Below are positions 16,311 through 26,165 of a stretch of 64,000 nucleotides of DNA, piece after piece. The translations under genes were made by a program, and so were the position numbers. Source of the stretch: Bacilli bacterium (GTDB lineage Bacteria > Bacillota_I > Bacilli_A > RF39 > UBA660); contig JAFSFI010000002.1 of assembly GCA_017435255.1 (NCBI GenBank), positions 18,549 to 82,548 of the forward strand, given 5' to 3'. The notes beneath the pieces are model-generated. The model had not been told where the DNA came from. It searched no databases and was given only the letters and a program-made list of their open reading frames with translations. How positions within the stretch are numbered: the stretch's first letter is position 1; each line of letters opens with the position of its first letter.

Positions 16311-16526
16311 GGGTGGAGGTATGATTTATTAGAGTTTAAATTAGAATGTATAGAAACCATACATAATAGTGAAGAAGTTTATTATGTTTATGTAGTTGGT
16401 GGAACATTTGGAGCAAAAAGGGATGACAAATATAAAGCTTCAAGTAATAGCTTATTTTCTAAATTTGATAGAATATATGGGGCTTTTAACAAGAAATATA
16501 ATAAAGTGCGTAATTTACAAAAATGA
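16311..16526 (+). pseudogene. 5'-truncated gene fragment
   Basis: After a TAA at 16308-16310 the frame stays open for about 70 codons to a TGA at 16524-16526, with residues such as LEFKLECIETIHNSEEVYY and VYVVGGTFGAKRDD. There is no start codon near the beginning, and the composition looks protein-like, so it is probably the tail of a lost gene. I do not recognise the family. It lies between the repeat at 16131 and the terminator at 16637, in the accessory stretch. Confidence 0.45.
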
Positions 16527-16636
16527 TAGTAAATACGAATATTTTTGCATGTAGAATTACACATTGTAAGTTAATGCTAGAATATTAAACAGTTTGTTTT
16601 CCAATTATATAATTGTCGTTTAAGTAAATAAAGTGT

Positions 16637-16663
16637 AAAGGTACAATAATGTACCTTTTTTTT
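16637..16663 (+). terminator. Strong intrinsic terminator
   Basis: AAAGGTAC (16637-16644) and GTACCTTT (16651-16658) flank a six-base loop, followed by eight T. Confidence 0.85.
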
Positions 16664-16718
16664 ATTTACATTCTTATGTGGTTATGGTACCTTTTTTATA
16701 GAATACAGGAGTGTTGTT

Positions 16719-18521
16719 ATGAAGAGATTTTTTTTAGGTTTTTTATTTTCAGTTTTTGTATCTGTAGTGCCAACTGTAGTATTAGCATCTGATTTAACAA
16801 TAACGGCTATAGGTTCAGCTAATTGGGGAGACTCAACTTTGTTGGAATCAAATGGTAAATATTTACTTATTGATGTAACTGGTGGTGAAATAAATGACGT
16901 ATTAAATTATTTGGAGTCAAATAATATTTCTAAATTTGATTTATATTTATCGCATTATCACTGGGATCATTATGGTAGGGATAATCAAATGAAAATTGAT
17001 AATCAAGGAATGAGTTTGATGGAATACTTAATGAGAACATATGATGTAGGTACTTTGTATTTGCCGGATGATACGGCAGTCATTGACAATAGCGATGTTT
17101 TGTCAATAAAAACTAAACTGGTTGAAGCAGCAAATGATATGTCTATAGGTGTAGTAACTTTAACTAAGGGGAGTAAATTTAGATTTGGAAGCACTTCTGC
17201 AGAAGTGTTATATGTAAATAAAGATAAATCAATAGAAGCTCGCATTAATAATAGTTCTTTAGTTACTATGTTTACAAATGGAAATACTAAATATTTAAAT
17301 GCCGGAGATATAGAGCATTATACAGAGAATAAGATACTAGAAGAAGGTATTAGTATTTCTGCTGATATATTTAAGTTGAGTCATCATGGATTAAATTATG
17401 AAGCAGGAAATCAGGTTTCTAATACTTCAAGTTTTATAAATGCAATCAAACCTAAATATTCGTATTTTATGCATAACTATCCTAATAATTTATATAAATG
17501 TCAACTTAGTATAGATAATTTATCAGGTTTTTCAAATGTTTATATGTCTGGTATAAATGGTAATATTACGTTTGTTGTAGAAGATGATATTATAACTCCT
17601 ATTATAGAAAAGAATGTTAATACTTTAAAAATTAATTATGTTGATAAAGATACAAATACAATTTTAGATACTCGAACTTATCAGTTTAATGCACAATTAG
17701 GTGAAATACCTTTAAATTATTATTTGTATAACTATGAAAAGCAGTTTCCAGATTACACTGTAAGTGGTGGTGTTTCTGCTATTCCTCAAAGTGGTGTGCT
17801 TAAAGCAAACACTGAATATACAATATATTATAAAAAGAATCTAGATCAAATCTGGTCAGAATATATTAATGAGTATCAAAATTCTAGCACAATTAAAGAA
17901 TATAAAAATTATGGGGTTGATGTAGATATAATATCAACATATAATTCTTTAAAATTAATTGCTACTAATAAGCACAATGAATTTGTAACTACTTTTACAT
18001 ATAATAATGGTATTTTAACTTATGTTCCGTTAAGTGGCACTCAATTTTCTTTTGAGCAGTTATCTAATGAAATTATAATGATAAGAGCAGTTATTGAAAC
18101 TATTTCAAATTTAAAAGGATATGATTCGGAAAAATTATATAGTTGGTTAGAAAAAAATTCTACTTCTTTGACATTAGAAAACGATGGAATCGAAATGCAA
18201 GTTGTAGAATGTGAATTTAATTTAGAAGATGATGCCGTATCAGGCACTACAAATGTAGATAGACTCTTGTTATTCAAATTAGATTTAAAAAATGGAATAA
18301 AAACATTTGATAATAATTACGAGGAAGAAAAAGGGGCCGAACCAGAAGAGGAAACCGAAAAAACAGAAAACAAAGATGATAGTGAGAAAGAATCTGAAAA
18401 AGACGAAGATGAGATAGAAAATCCAAAAACAATTGACAGTGTTACTTCTGTTACATTACTGTCGATAACATTATTTGGTATAACAATATACTCATATAAG
18501 AAAAGTAAAAAAAGAGCATAA
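16719..18521 (+). CDS. Secreted metallo-beta-lactamase-fold protein with sorting-signal-like tail
   Basis: A 600-residue protein. Signal peptide about 1-23, then an MBL domain related to ComEC/Rec2-type hydrolases (about 25-285) with the metal motif LSHYHWDHYG near residue 77 and LSHHGLNYE near residue 222. A MucBP-like beta module (about 305-370), an unrecognised region (370-530), an acidic Glu/Lys linker and the tail NPKTID plus a hydrophobic helix and KKSKKRA follow. The tail has the layout of a sortase signal (motif, helix, basic end), with NPKTID in place of LPxTG. The substrate could be a nucleic acid or phosphorylated compound outside the cell; this is not settled. No sortase lies in the window. 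Confidence 0.8.
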   Translation: MKRFFLGFLFSVFVSVVPTVVLASDLTITAIGSANWGDSTLLESNGKYLLIDVTGGEINDVLNYLESNNISKFDLYLSHYHWDHYGRDNQMKIDNQGMSLMEYLMRTYDVGTLYLPDDTAVIDNSDVLSIKTKLVEAANDMSIGVVTLTKGSKFRFGSTSAEVLYVNKDKSIEARINNSSLVTMFTNGNTKYLNAGDIEHYTENKILEEGISISADIFKLSHHGLNYEAGNQVSNTSSFINAIKPKYSYFMHNYPNNLYKCQLSIDNLSGFSNVYMSGINGNITFVVEDDIITPIIEKNVNTLKINYVDKDTNTILDTRTYQFNAQLGEIPLNYYLYNYEKQFPDYTVSGGVSAIPQSGVLKANTEYTIYYKKNLDQIWSEYINEYQNSSTIKEYKNYGVDVDIISTYNSLKLIATNKHNEFVTTFTYNNGILTYVPLSGTQFSFEQLSNEIIMIRAVIETISNLKGYDSEKLYSWLEKNSTSLTLENDGIEMQVVECEFNLEDDAVSGTTNVDRLLLFKLDLKNGIKTFDNNYEEEKGAEPEEETEKTENKDDSEKESEKDEDEIENPKTIDSVTSVTLLSITLFGITIYSYKKSKKRA

Positions 18522-18570
18522 TAATGAAGTGAACCCCAAATGATTCACAACAATAAAATGCTCTTTTTTA
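18507..18570 (+). terminator. Intrinsic terminator with long loop
   Basis: The arm AAAAAGAGCAT at the gene end pairs with ATGCTCTTTTT (18558-18568). Inside the loop a second small stem GTGAA/TTCAC is possible. Confidence 0.65.
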
Positions 18571-18640
18571 GTACGAAAATATAATTATAATAGTTAGTTG
18601 AAAAATAATAATTATGATATAATTACTTAGAGGTGGCTGT

Positions 18641-20419
18641 ATGGAAACCAATAAATATCATGCTTTATGTAGTAATGAAATACTAAAAATAATTAGTTCT
18701 TTGGTATCAGATGATTCTAATATAACATCATTAAGTACCGATTATGATAGTTTATTTAAAGCAGATGATCCAATCAATTTTATATGGCCTATGATAAGCA
18801 CTTCGCTACTTACGAGTGAGAATTTATATAAATATGATAAATCTTATAAATTGATATCTGAAAGTACAATAAAGTTAATAGTGGATAAATTATATATGTA
18901 TCCTCTCGTATTACCTAATGACAGATTTATAGGACCTAGTTTGTTAGATGCTGAGAACAATATTGCTAGTAGTTTTTTAAATTATATTAATTATGATGTT
19001 GTAGAGGCTAGGCATAATAGTTATAGATATGGAAAATATATTTTTGAAGAAGATTTTGAACGCGATTTGGTAGAAGATGATTTAAAAGACACTCTTAATA
19101 GGTTAAGAAAAGATAGTTCCTATGGTTGCAATGATTCCATAATCGAAGATGGATTTATTAATTTAAGAAAGTTTATTGGGATGACTAGAAATGCTTTGGC
19201 ACATTCTAATTATGAAGCAATTGATGAAAATTATATTAGACTATATCATTATAATACTAGCACAAAAAGATTAGATTTTAATGTTATTTTAGAGCCATCT
19301 ATTATAGTATTAATGGTAGATGAATTAAATGAGATAGCAAGTAATAAATATTCGAATTTTATGGAAGTATATAGAGATCCTGCTAGTTCAGAATTGTTAG
19401 AAGAAAAAATTACTGATGAAAGAATTATTGAATATATGTTGTCGTTTGATATGTTTGATGAGGATATTGCGTTAAGCATACTAAATGAAATAAGAAATAA
19501 AGAAGCATTTTTAAATGCTTCGACTGAAGAGGATAAAGTAATGGTTATTATCCAAACAATTTATGAGAGAATTAAACCTATTTATGATACAGGAATTATT
19601 CTTAACGATTATTTATATTCCGATGAAGATGGTAGAATACTTTCCGATGAGTTATATGATAAGTATGGTCTTTTTGATTATTTGAATTCTAAATATTATA
19701 GCATTTCTGAAAGTGATACTAATGATATCGTGTATAAGCAAAATAAGTTTAAGTTTTTGCTATTATCGCTTTTAAACTGTAGTTTGTTAAATAGTTATAA
19801 TGTTACTGAAGGTAAAGAATTAGATGTGATAGACTTTTCTAAAATGATTATCGATAAAGAAATTTTTGGGAAGTTTTTAGTCAAGAATGGTCGTAAGACT
19901 TTAGAGATAATTAGTTCGTTTGAAAGTCAAATAGAAAAAAATAAAAGAGAATGGAAACAAACATCTAAACTTATTGGTAAGAAAAGGGATATCTTAATGA
20001 AGCTTGGCATAGATAACGATTATTTTAATATTGTGTTACCTTCTGAGTTGGAAGAATTAGGTCGTAAGCGAATGGAAATTAGTGCTTCTAGTATTTCGAT
20101 GGCTTTAGAGGTTGATAAAGCTAAAAGACAAGGGCATATGTATAATTTTGATAAAAACTTTTCACACTTTGTTTTTAATCATTTGCGAAATTCTTTAGCA
20201 CATGGGTATGTTAAGTTTCCTAGTAGTATTGATTTGTCAAATGTTAGTGATATGATTATTACTTTTGAAGATTATAATCCTATCGATAAAAAAGAATTGA
20301 CCTTTAGAGGAACTATAAAATTAGGGGAGTTATTAACTGTTATTACTAGCAACACATATGTTAATGGAGTTTTAGGAATGAATGATGATAAAAATGGTGG
20401 CAGTTTAGTTAAAAAGTAA
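18641..20419 (+). CDS. Unknown large protein with two HEPN-like Rx4H motifs
   Basis: A 592-residue, mainly helical, acidic, soluble protein. I do not recognise a named family. Two separate segments carry an RNxLAH motif: MTRNALAHSNYE near residues 181-192 and HLRNSLAHGYVKFP near residues 514-527. RN/RxxxxH motifs at the end of a long helix are typical of HEPN domains, which are often RNases in toxin and defence systems but can be non-catalytic. The middle has repeated helices with DEEDK-rich loops. It is a single gene with a TATAAT at 18618 and a bidirectional terminator shared with ndk. HEPN assignment is an inference from the motif only. Confidence 0.65.
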   Translation: METNKYHALCSNEILKIISSLVSDDSNITSLSTDYDSLFKADDPINFIWPMISTSLLTSENLYKYDKSYKLISESTIKLIVDKLYMYPLVLPNDRFIGPSLLDAENNIASSFLNYINYDVVEARHNSYRYGKYIFEEDFERDLVEDDLKDTLNRLRKDSSYGCNDSIIEDGFINLRKFIGMTRNALAHSNYEAIDENYIRLYHYNTSTKRLDFNVILEPSIIVLMVDELNEIASNKYSNFMEVYRDPASSELLEEKITDERIIEYMLSFDMFDEDIALSILNEIRNKEAFLNASTEEDKVMVIIQTIYERIKPIYDTGIILNDYLYSDEDGRILSDELYDKYGLFDYLNSKYYSISESDTNDIVYKQNKFKFLLLSLLNCSLLNSYNVTEGKELDVIDFSKMIIDKEIFGKFLVKNGRKTLEIISSFESQIEKNKREWKQTSKLIGKKRDILMKLGIDNDYFNIVLPSELEELGRKRMEISASSISMALEVDKAKRQGHMYNFDKNFSHFVFNHLRNSLAHGYVKFPSSIDLSNVSDMIITFEDYNPIDKKELTFRGTIKLGELLTVITSNTYVNGVLGMNDDKNGGSLVKK

Positions 20420-20447
20420 AAAACCTAACAATTATTTGTTAGGTTTT
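20418..20447. terminator. Bidirectional terminator between convergent genes
   Basis: AAACCTAACA (20421-20430) and TGTTAGGTTT (20437-20446), with A and T runs on both sides. Confidence 0.85.
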
Positions 20448-20894
20448 GTTTTTTTTAAGTGTAATATCTTCGTTATGATTTAATTTTAATCCAAAGAATC
20501 TTTCAATTTCGATTAAAGCATTTTCTTTTGAGTCTGAACCATGTATAACATTTTCATTCACTATTTCTTTGTTGCCATAATCTCCTCTTATTGTACCTTG
20601 AGGAGCTTCAGAACTTTTTGTTGGCCCCATTAAATCTCTCATACCTTGAACAGCGTTTTCTCCATATACTATCATAGGTACTACATAGTCAGAAAGCATG
20701 AATTCTTTCATTCCTGGATAGAAAGGTTTATCTTTAACGTGTGCATAGTGTTCGTCTAATATGTCGCCCGTTAGTTTTCTAACATCAAATATTTTAATTT
20801 CATAACCTTTACTGTGGATTCTTTTTATTATTTCTTCTGTTAATCCCATTCTTACACCATCGGGTTTAATCATTATATAAGTATATTCTTTCAT
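20439..20894 (-). CDS. ndk: Nucleoside diphosphate kinase
   Basis: A cytoplasmic enzyme of 151 residues that balances NTP pools by moving phosphate from ATP to NDPs through a phospho-His. Visible are YIMIKPDGVRMG at the N-terminus, MVYGENA-like substrate segment, DLMGPT, TIRGDYG and the active-site NVIHGSDS with His near residue 118. The length is normal, with a short C-terminal Lys-rich tail. The ribosome site AGGAG lies upstream of the ATG. Ndk is absent in many reduced Mollicutes, so its presence argues for a less reduced relative. Confidence 0.95.
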   Translation of the reverse strand: MKEYTYIMIKPDGVRMGLTEEIIKRIHSKGYEIKIFDVRKLTGDILDEHYAHVKDKPFYPGMKEFMLSDYVVPMIVYGENAVQGMRDLMGPTKSSEAPQGTIRGDYGNKEIVNENVIHGSDSKENALIEIERFFGLKLNHNEDITLKKNKT

Positions 20895-21032
20895 ATTTTT
20901 CTCCTTCTTAAGAAAATTCTAAATGTTTTATATTTTGTTGTCAATAATTATTATTGTTTGTTAGAGGATTAATATGGATTTTAGTTGTATTTATATGAGC
21001 AAACTTATGTTATAATTGTGTTGGTGGTTAGT

Positions 21033-22763
21033 ATGATAGAGACTTTAAGAAATTTAAAGAAGGTATACAAATATGGTAAGAAGTATAAAAAAGCATTAAT
21101 GTATCAATGTATTTGTTGTCTGTTTTTTATTATAGGAAATATTATTTTGCCTATTATAGGTGCTAAACAGTTAATATATATAACTGATAATATGTTTGGG
21201 CAACTAATTATTGCATCTTTTTTGGTGTTAGTTGTTAATGTTCTTACTCATTTGTTTAGAGTTTTATTAAGAAGAAACACTCAGGTGTTTTTTAGGGGAA
21301 CTACAAAAGATTTGCAGGTGGCTTTAGGTAAAGAAATATTAAAAATTGAAGTTTCTGAAATAGATAAAAATTCAACGGGAATGTTTGTTCAAAGATTAGG
21401 GAGTGATACAGACGAGTTGTCTTGTATATTTACTATGGGAATGGGACATTTGACCGGTATTTTAACTGATATTGGTATATTTGTTGCAGTATTTATAATT
21501 AATAAAGTGGTATTTACATTTTATTTAATATGCTCAATTTTATTAACTGTTTTTCACTTAATAAAAGTTAAAAGAGTTGGAGAAAAAGAAATATTCTTTA
21601 GAGCCCAAAGAGATAAAACTACAGGTCTTACTACTGAATTAATTAGGGGTGCTAGAGATATTAAAATGTTAAATGCTAAACAATCGTTTATGGATACTTT
21701 GGAAGAAAATATTGAAGAATTGTCTCAAAAACAATTTGATACTAGAAATGTAGAAATGAATTATAATTGTGGAATAGGTATATCCCAATCTATATTTGAA
21801 TTTATATTGATGATTGTTTTAGTTTATCTAATAAGTAATGATACGTTGATTGTTGCTAATGCCATAGTTTTATTTTCTTATAGACATAATTTATTAACAA
21901 ATCTTATGGAAAAAACAGGATTGTTATTAACAGAAATAAAATCCTTTAATATTTCTAGCAAGAGAGTATTTGCTATATTAGAAAATAAAGAGTTTAAAAA
22001 AGAGAAGTTTGGCAAAAAGCATTTAGATAAAGTAAATGGTGATTTTGAATTTAAAAATGTTCATTTTGGATACAATGAAAATGAAGTCTTGAAAGATTTA
22101 TCATTTAAAGTTAAAGCAAATGAAACAGTTGCATTTGTTGGTAAAAGTGGTTCTGGAAAGACAACAATATTTAGTTTGTTATGTAAATTATATAATGTTA
22201 ACGATGGTCAAATAACAATAGATGATGTAGATATTAATGAGTTGGATGAAGAGTCAATAAGAAACAATATTACTATAATAAGTCAAAATCCATATATTTT
22301 TAATATGAGTATTAAAGATAATTTAAAATTAGTAAAAGCTGATATAACAGATGAAGAAATAAAGAAAGCTTGTGAACTTGCTTGTTTAGATGAATATATA
22401 GAAACACTTCCTGATAAATATGATACGATAGTTGGTGAAGGCGGAGTTAATTTATCCGGTGGACAAAGACAAAGGTTGGCTATAGCTAGAGCATTTATAC
22501 AAGAAACTGAAATAATACTTTTTGATGAAGCTACAAGTGCACTAGATAATGAAACACAGTCTAAAATACAACAAGCAATAAATAATTTAAAAGAGAATTA
22601 TACAATCCTGATAATAGCTCATAGATTATCAACAATAATTAATAGTGACAGAATCTTGGTTATAGATGATGGCAAAATAGTTGGTGAAGGAAAACACGAA
22701 AAATTATTAAAAACAAATAAAATTTATAAGAATCTTTACAATAGTGAGCAGATTGATAAATAG
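21033..22763 (+). CDS. ABC exporter, fused membrane and ATPase domains
   Basis: A half-transporter of 576 residues that works as a dimer. Six hydrophobic helices (about 30-300) are followed by an ABC ATPase: Walker A GKSGSGKT near residue 376, signature LSGGQRQR near 478, Walker B IILFDEATSALD, and the H-loop IIAHRLSTI. It belongs to the MsbA/LmrA-like group; the substrate is unknown. An extended -10 TGtTATAAT (21011-21016) precedes the ATG at 21033, which follows GGTGGT. An in-frame ATG upstream of that promoter was rejected. No partner ABC half is adjacent, so a homodimer is likely. Confidence 0.9.
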   Translation: MIETLRNLKKVYKYGKKYKKALMYQCICCLFFIIGNIILPIIGAKQLIYITDNMFGQLIIASFLVLVVNVLTHLFRVLLRRNTQVFFRGTTKDLQVALGKEILKIEVSEIDKNSTGMFVQRLGSDTDELSCIFTMGMGHLTGILTDIGIFVAVFIINKVVFTFYLICSILLTVFHLIKVKRVGEKEIFFRAQRDKTTGLTTELIRGARDIKMLNAKQSFMDTLEENIEELSQKQFDTRNVEMNYNCGIGISQSIFEFILMIVLVYLISNDTLIVANAIVLFSYRHNLLTNLMEKTGLLLTEIKSFNISSKRVFAILENKEFKKEKFGKKHLDKVNGDFEFKNVHFGYNENEVLKDLSFKVKANETVAFVGKSGSGKTTIFSLLCKLYNVNDGQITIDDVDINELDEESIRNNITIISQNPYIFNMSIKDNLKLVKADITDEEIKKACELACLDEYIETLPDKYDTIVGEGGVNLSGGQRQRLAIARAFIQETEIILFDEATSALDNETQSKIQQAINNLKENYTILIIAHRLSTIINSDRILVIDDGKIVGEGKHEKLLKTNKIYKNLYNSEQIDK

Positions 22764-22786
22764 AAGCAACAGGCGTTGCTTTTTTC
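22764..22786 (+). terminator. Intrinsic terminator after the ABC exporter
   Basis: AAGCAAC (22764-22770) pairs with GTTGCTT (22775-22781), followed by T residues. Confidence 0.8.
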
Positions 22787-22928
22787 ATTGTGCAAATTAA
22801 TATTTTTTTGTAGTTAAATATATATTAGTAAAGTTGTGCTATCATTACTTTACAGTTAAGGAGAGGTTTTTCTGTTCAAAAAATTTGTAATTATGATAAA
22901 ATATACTTAAGAAAGGTAGAGTGAATAT

Positions 22929-23708
22929 ATGGAATTTAATTTTAGCGGTAAAAAAGCACTTGTTACTGGTGGTGGAAGTGGACTAGGTAGAGAATGTGCT
23001 TTATTGTTTGCCAAAGGTGGAGCAGATGTTTTAATAGCTGACTTAAAACCTGAAAGATGCGAAGAGGTTGCAAACGAAGTAAGAGCATTAGGAAGAAACG
23101 CTATTGCTTATCCTGTTGATGTAACTAATTATAGTCAAGTTGCAGATATGTATAAGAAAATGGTTGATGAATGGGGAACTGTTGACTTTGTTGTTAATAG
23201 TGCTGGTGTTTGCTTAACTGAAGATTTAACTGCACAAAGTTTAAATGATATTGATTTATCTATTGATGTAAACGTTAAAGGAACAATTTATTCTTGTCGT
23301 GAAGCCTTAGCTATTATGAGACCTAAAAAATACGGTAAGATTGTTAATATGTCTTCAATAGCTGCTAAAGCATGTTTAGGAGGATTTAGTGTTTATAGTG
23401 CTACAAAAGCTGCAGTATTAGCTGCAACAGCATGTTTAGGTAGAGAAGCTGCATTAGACAATGTAACAGTTAACTGTATTTGTCCAGGAATTATTAAAAC
23501 AAGTATGTGGGAAGAAATTTTAGACCAATTAGCAGGAGACGATCAAGCAGAAAGAGACAGAGTTTGGGCAGAATGGAATGCGGGAACGCCAAATGGAAAG
23601 CCTCAAGAACCAATAGATATTGCTAATATGGTTGCCTTTCTTTGTACAGAAGAAGCAAGATATGTAACATCACAAAATATTGGTGTTGATGGTGGATATA
23701 CATTCTAA
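22929..23708 (+). CDS. SDR family oxidoreductase
   Basis: A 259-residue classical short-chain dehydrogenase/reductase with the cofactor motif TGGGSGLG near residue 12, the NSAG motif near residue 89, catalytic Ser in NMSSIA and YSATK (Tyr and Lys) near residue 157. Asp at the end of beta-strand 2 (LIADLK) favours NAD(H). The substrate could be a sugar, polyol or acyl carrier protein thioester; similarity to FabG-type proteins is general only. Single gene with TTCAAA-16-TAAAAT upstream and a strong terminator downstream. Confidence 0.88.
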   Translation: MEFNFSGKKALVTGGGSGLGRECALLFAKGGADVLIADLKPERCEEVANEVRALGRNAIAYPVDVTNYSQVADMYKKMVDEWGTVDFVVNSAGVCLTEDLTAQSLNDIDLSIDVNVKGTIYSCREALAIMRPKKYGKIVNMSSIAAKACLGGFSVYSATKAAVLAATACLGREAALDNVTVNCICPGIIKTSMWEEILDQLAGDDQAERDRVWAEWNAGTPNGKPQEPIDIANMVAFLCTEEARYVTSQNIGVDGGYTF

Positions 23709-23730
23709 TTGTGTTCAAGAAATACTAGCA

Positions 23731-23761
23731 AAAGAATAGTAAGAATACTATTCTTTTTTTG
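23731..23761 (+). terminator. Intrinsic terminator after the SDR gene
   Basis: AAAGAATAGT (23731-23740) and ACTATTCTTT (23747-23756) with a six-base loop and T run. Confidence 0.85.
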
Positions 23762-23822
23762 TTATAATTTATAATAACAATTATAGTTTTTATGTTATAA
23801 TGTGTATAATAGAGGTGGTCGT

Positions 23823-26063
23823 ATGAATAAACTTTTTAAGACATTAATAATATTAAATATTATTAGTGCTTTTATCTTTATGCGTTTACCGATGATGATG
23901 ATTTTATCGGTTGTTAATGTTTGCTTTTTTCTTTATTTGAATTCTAAGGAAGTAAATCGGATTTTAGAAAATAAAAACATGGTTTTAGGGTTAGGAATTT
24001 TGAATTTTTTAAGTTTTAGAATTATTTCTGGTGCTCTGTGCATAAGTATTTATTCTGAACTAAAACATAGTAGTTATCATAATAATATAGATACTAAGGA
24101 TAACAAACCAAAGATTGATCCTAGAATTAAAAAAATTGATATGTTATTAAAACTAGGGGTTGCAATGGTATTTATTGCAGGATTTATTTTTGCTACTACT
24201 AGTTGGAATTCTATTAGTCCAATTTTGAAGATGTTGTTGCTTTTGATTGTTTCTGTTTTATTTATTTTCTTATCTAAGTTTTGCGAAAATAAAATTAAAA
24301 TAAAATCTACTATATATTTATACTGGATATTAGGGATGGCCTTTTTAATGTTTATGGTTATTAATGCAGGACTTGATTCTTTGTTTGGTAACTATTTTTC
24401 CTTGAATGGGGAAGGGTATTTATTATATGGAATGTTTGCGTTTACAATCTTATCTGTTCTAGGTTTTTTATCTTATATTAATTTTAATAATAAAAAGTTT
24501 TTGTACATTACATATATTGGTTTTTTAACCGCAGTTATGTTTGTTTTAAATCATTATCAATTACCTTTAGAACAAATACTATTTATATTTATTTTACTAT
24601 TAACTGTCCCTAACTTTATTAAGGTACAAAATGATAACCCCATTTATACTTTATATAGATTTTCAAATAAACTTATTATTTTCTTTAACTGTTTATTTAT
24701 TGTATTAATGGAGTATTATACTAAACAAAATTTATCTTTTGTTATTTTGTCTTCTTTGCTGTTGGTGTTTAATGTTTATTATTTCATTCATTGTAATAAG
24801 GATTCTAATGAATGTAATAGTTGTCCATTGTTGTCATATCTGGCTGTAATTCCAGTTTTAAACTTGTTAGATGCTGATGTGTCATCATTGTGTTTGTTTA
24901 CATCAATATTTATGGTTTGTTCATATGCTTTTACTAAGCTTATAAAGAGTGAAAGGTTATCAAAAGCTTCCCTAATATATTCGAATGTACTAATAAGTAT
25001 CGCGTTTTTCTTATCACTTTATAGCAAATTTATTTGGCTTCCTCTTGTAACAACTGTATTATTAATGACAATTTATATTATAAATAAATATGTTATTAAG
25101 AACCACGAAAATACTGAACTATCTTGGCAACCAGTTAAAATATCTATGTTATTATTAGGTGCGATGTACTTTTTTAAAGATTTTATAACTTGGTCTAACC
25201 TTATTAATTATTGGTTGATTTTAACTCAATTAATATGGATATTAACTTATTGTTTAACTAGTAAAAAAGAATCTTTGGATATATATCGAAAATATTCGTT
25301 AATAATAATTATTAGCAACTTACTTATTTTCCCATTATTTAATAATTTGATTATTTTTTCAGTTTTACTTTTGAGTGTAATGTTGTTTTTTGTAGAGGTT
25401 CAACGTGATAAAAGTAGGAAACCTTCATATATAAACTTTGTCTTTACTTTATTGCTATATAGCATTTTTGCCGGAGTTCACAGTATAACCGATTCATTAA
25501 CTAATTTTTATCAAGTTCAAATGTTAATTTCTAACATTATAATATTAATCATTTATGCAATGTTAGGATTATTTTATAGAAAGGATAAATATAAGTTAAA
25601 TATATTTTTATTAGCAATAATATTCCCGATTATGTCTTTGTTATCTTCGTTAAGTGTTGAATGGGTTGATATTATTTTACCTTCAGTTATTGTTTTCTAT
25701 ATTACATTTGTTGTTTGTAAAATAATAAGAAATGAACAGACAAAAGATATGCTTGCATATTTGGGGTATTCATTTGCATTTATATTAACTATTTTCAATA
25801 ATAATCCTTATGTTTTGGGTTATTCGTGTATAATCTTATTTGTTTCTATACTAATAGGATATTTGTCCAAAAAACAAAATGCGCTTTTTAAAACATCAAT
25901 TGTTATGTTTGGTATATTTGTTATATATCAATTAAAAGAGTTTTGGAACAAAATTCCAGCATGGTTATACTTGTTAATATTTGGAATTGCACTAATTGTA
26001 TTCGCTACATACAAGCAATTAAAACTAGTAGAAAAAGAAAATGATAGTGAACAAAAAAAATAA
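23823..26063 (+). CDS. Large polytopic membrane protein (DUF2157-like)
   Basis: A protein of 746 residues with about 20 hydrophobic helices and short polar loops. After two N-terminal helices and a polar segment with PKIDPRIKKID comes LGVAMVFIAGFIFATTSW, which resembles the start of DUF2157 membrane proteins. No catalytic residues are evident. The ATG at 23823 follows AGAGGTGG; two TATAAT-like -10 boxes (23796 and 23805) lie immediately upstream, so the 5' leader is very short. Function is unknown. Confidence 0.75.
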   Translation: MNKLFKTLIILNIISAFIFMRLPMMMILSVVNVCFFLYLNSKEVNRILENKNMVLGLGILNFLSFRIISGALCISIYSELKHSSYHNNIDTKDNKPKIDPRIKKIDMLLKLGVAMVFIAGFIFATTSWNSISPILKMLLLLIVSVLFIFLSKFCENKIKIKSTIYLYWILGMAFLMFMVINAGLDSLFGNYFSLNGEGYLLYGMFAFTILSVLGFLSYINFNNKKFLYITYIGFLTAVMFVLNHYQLPLEQILFIFILLLTVPNFIKVQNDNPIYTLYRFSNKLIIFFNCLFIVLMEYYTKQNLSFVILSSLLLVFNVYYFIHCNKDSNECNSCPLLSYLAVIPVLNLLDADVSSLCLFTSIFMVCSYAFTKLIKSERLSKASLIYSNVLISIAFFLSLYSKFIWLPLVTTVLLMTIYIINKYVIKNHENTELSWQPVKISMLLLGAMYFFKDFITWSNLINYWLILTQLIWILTYCLTSKKESLDIYRKYSLIIIISNLLIFPLFNNLIIFSVLLLSVMLFFVEVQRDKSRKPSYINFVFTLLLYSIFAGVHSITDSLTNFYQVQMLISNIIILIIYAMLGLFYRKDKYKLNIFLLAIIFPIMSLLSSLSVEWVDIILPSVIVFYITFVVCKIIRNEQTKDMLAYLGYSFAFILTIFNNNPYVLGYSCIILFVSILIGYLSKKQNALFKTSIVMFGIFVIYQLKEFWNKIPAWLYLLIFGIALIVFATYKQLKLVEKENDSEQKK

Positions 26064-26165
26064 ATTAAGTGTACAGTTTTGTTTAATATTAAATTTTATA
26101 TTAATTTAATTTATCAGATAATATTTTCGTGATATACTATTATTAAGGTCGAAGGAGGATATAAT

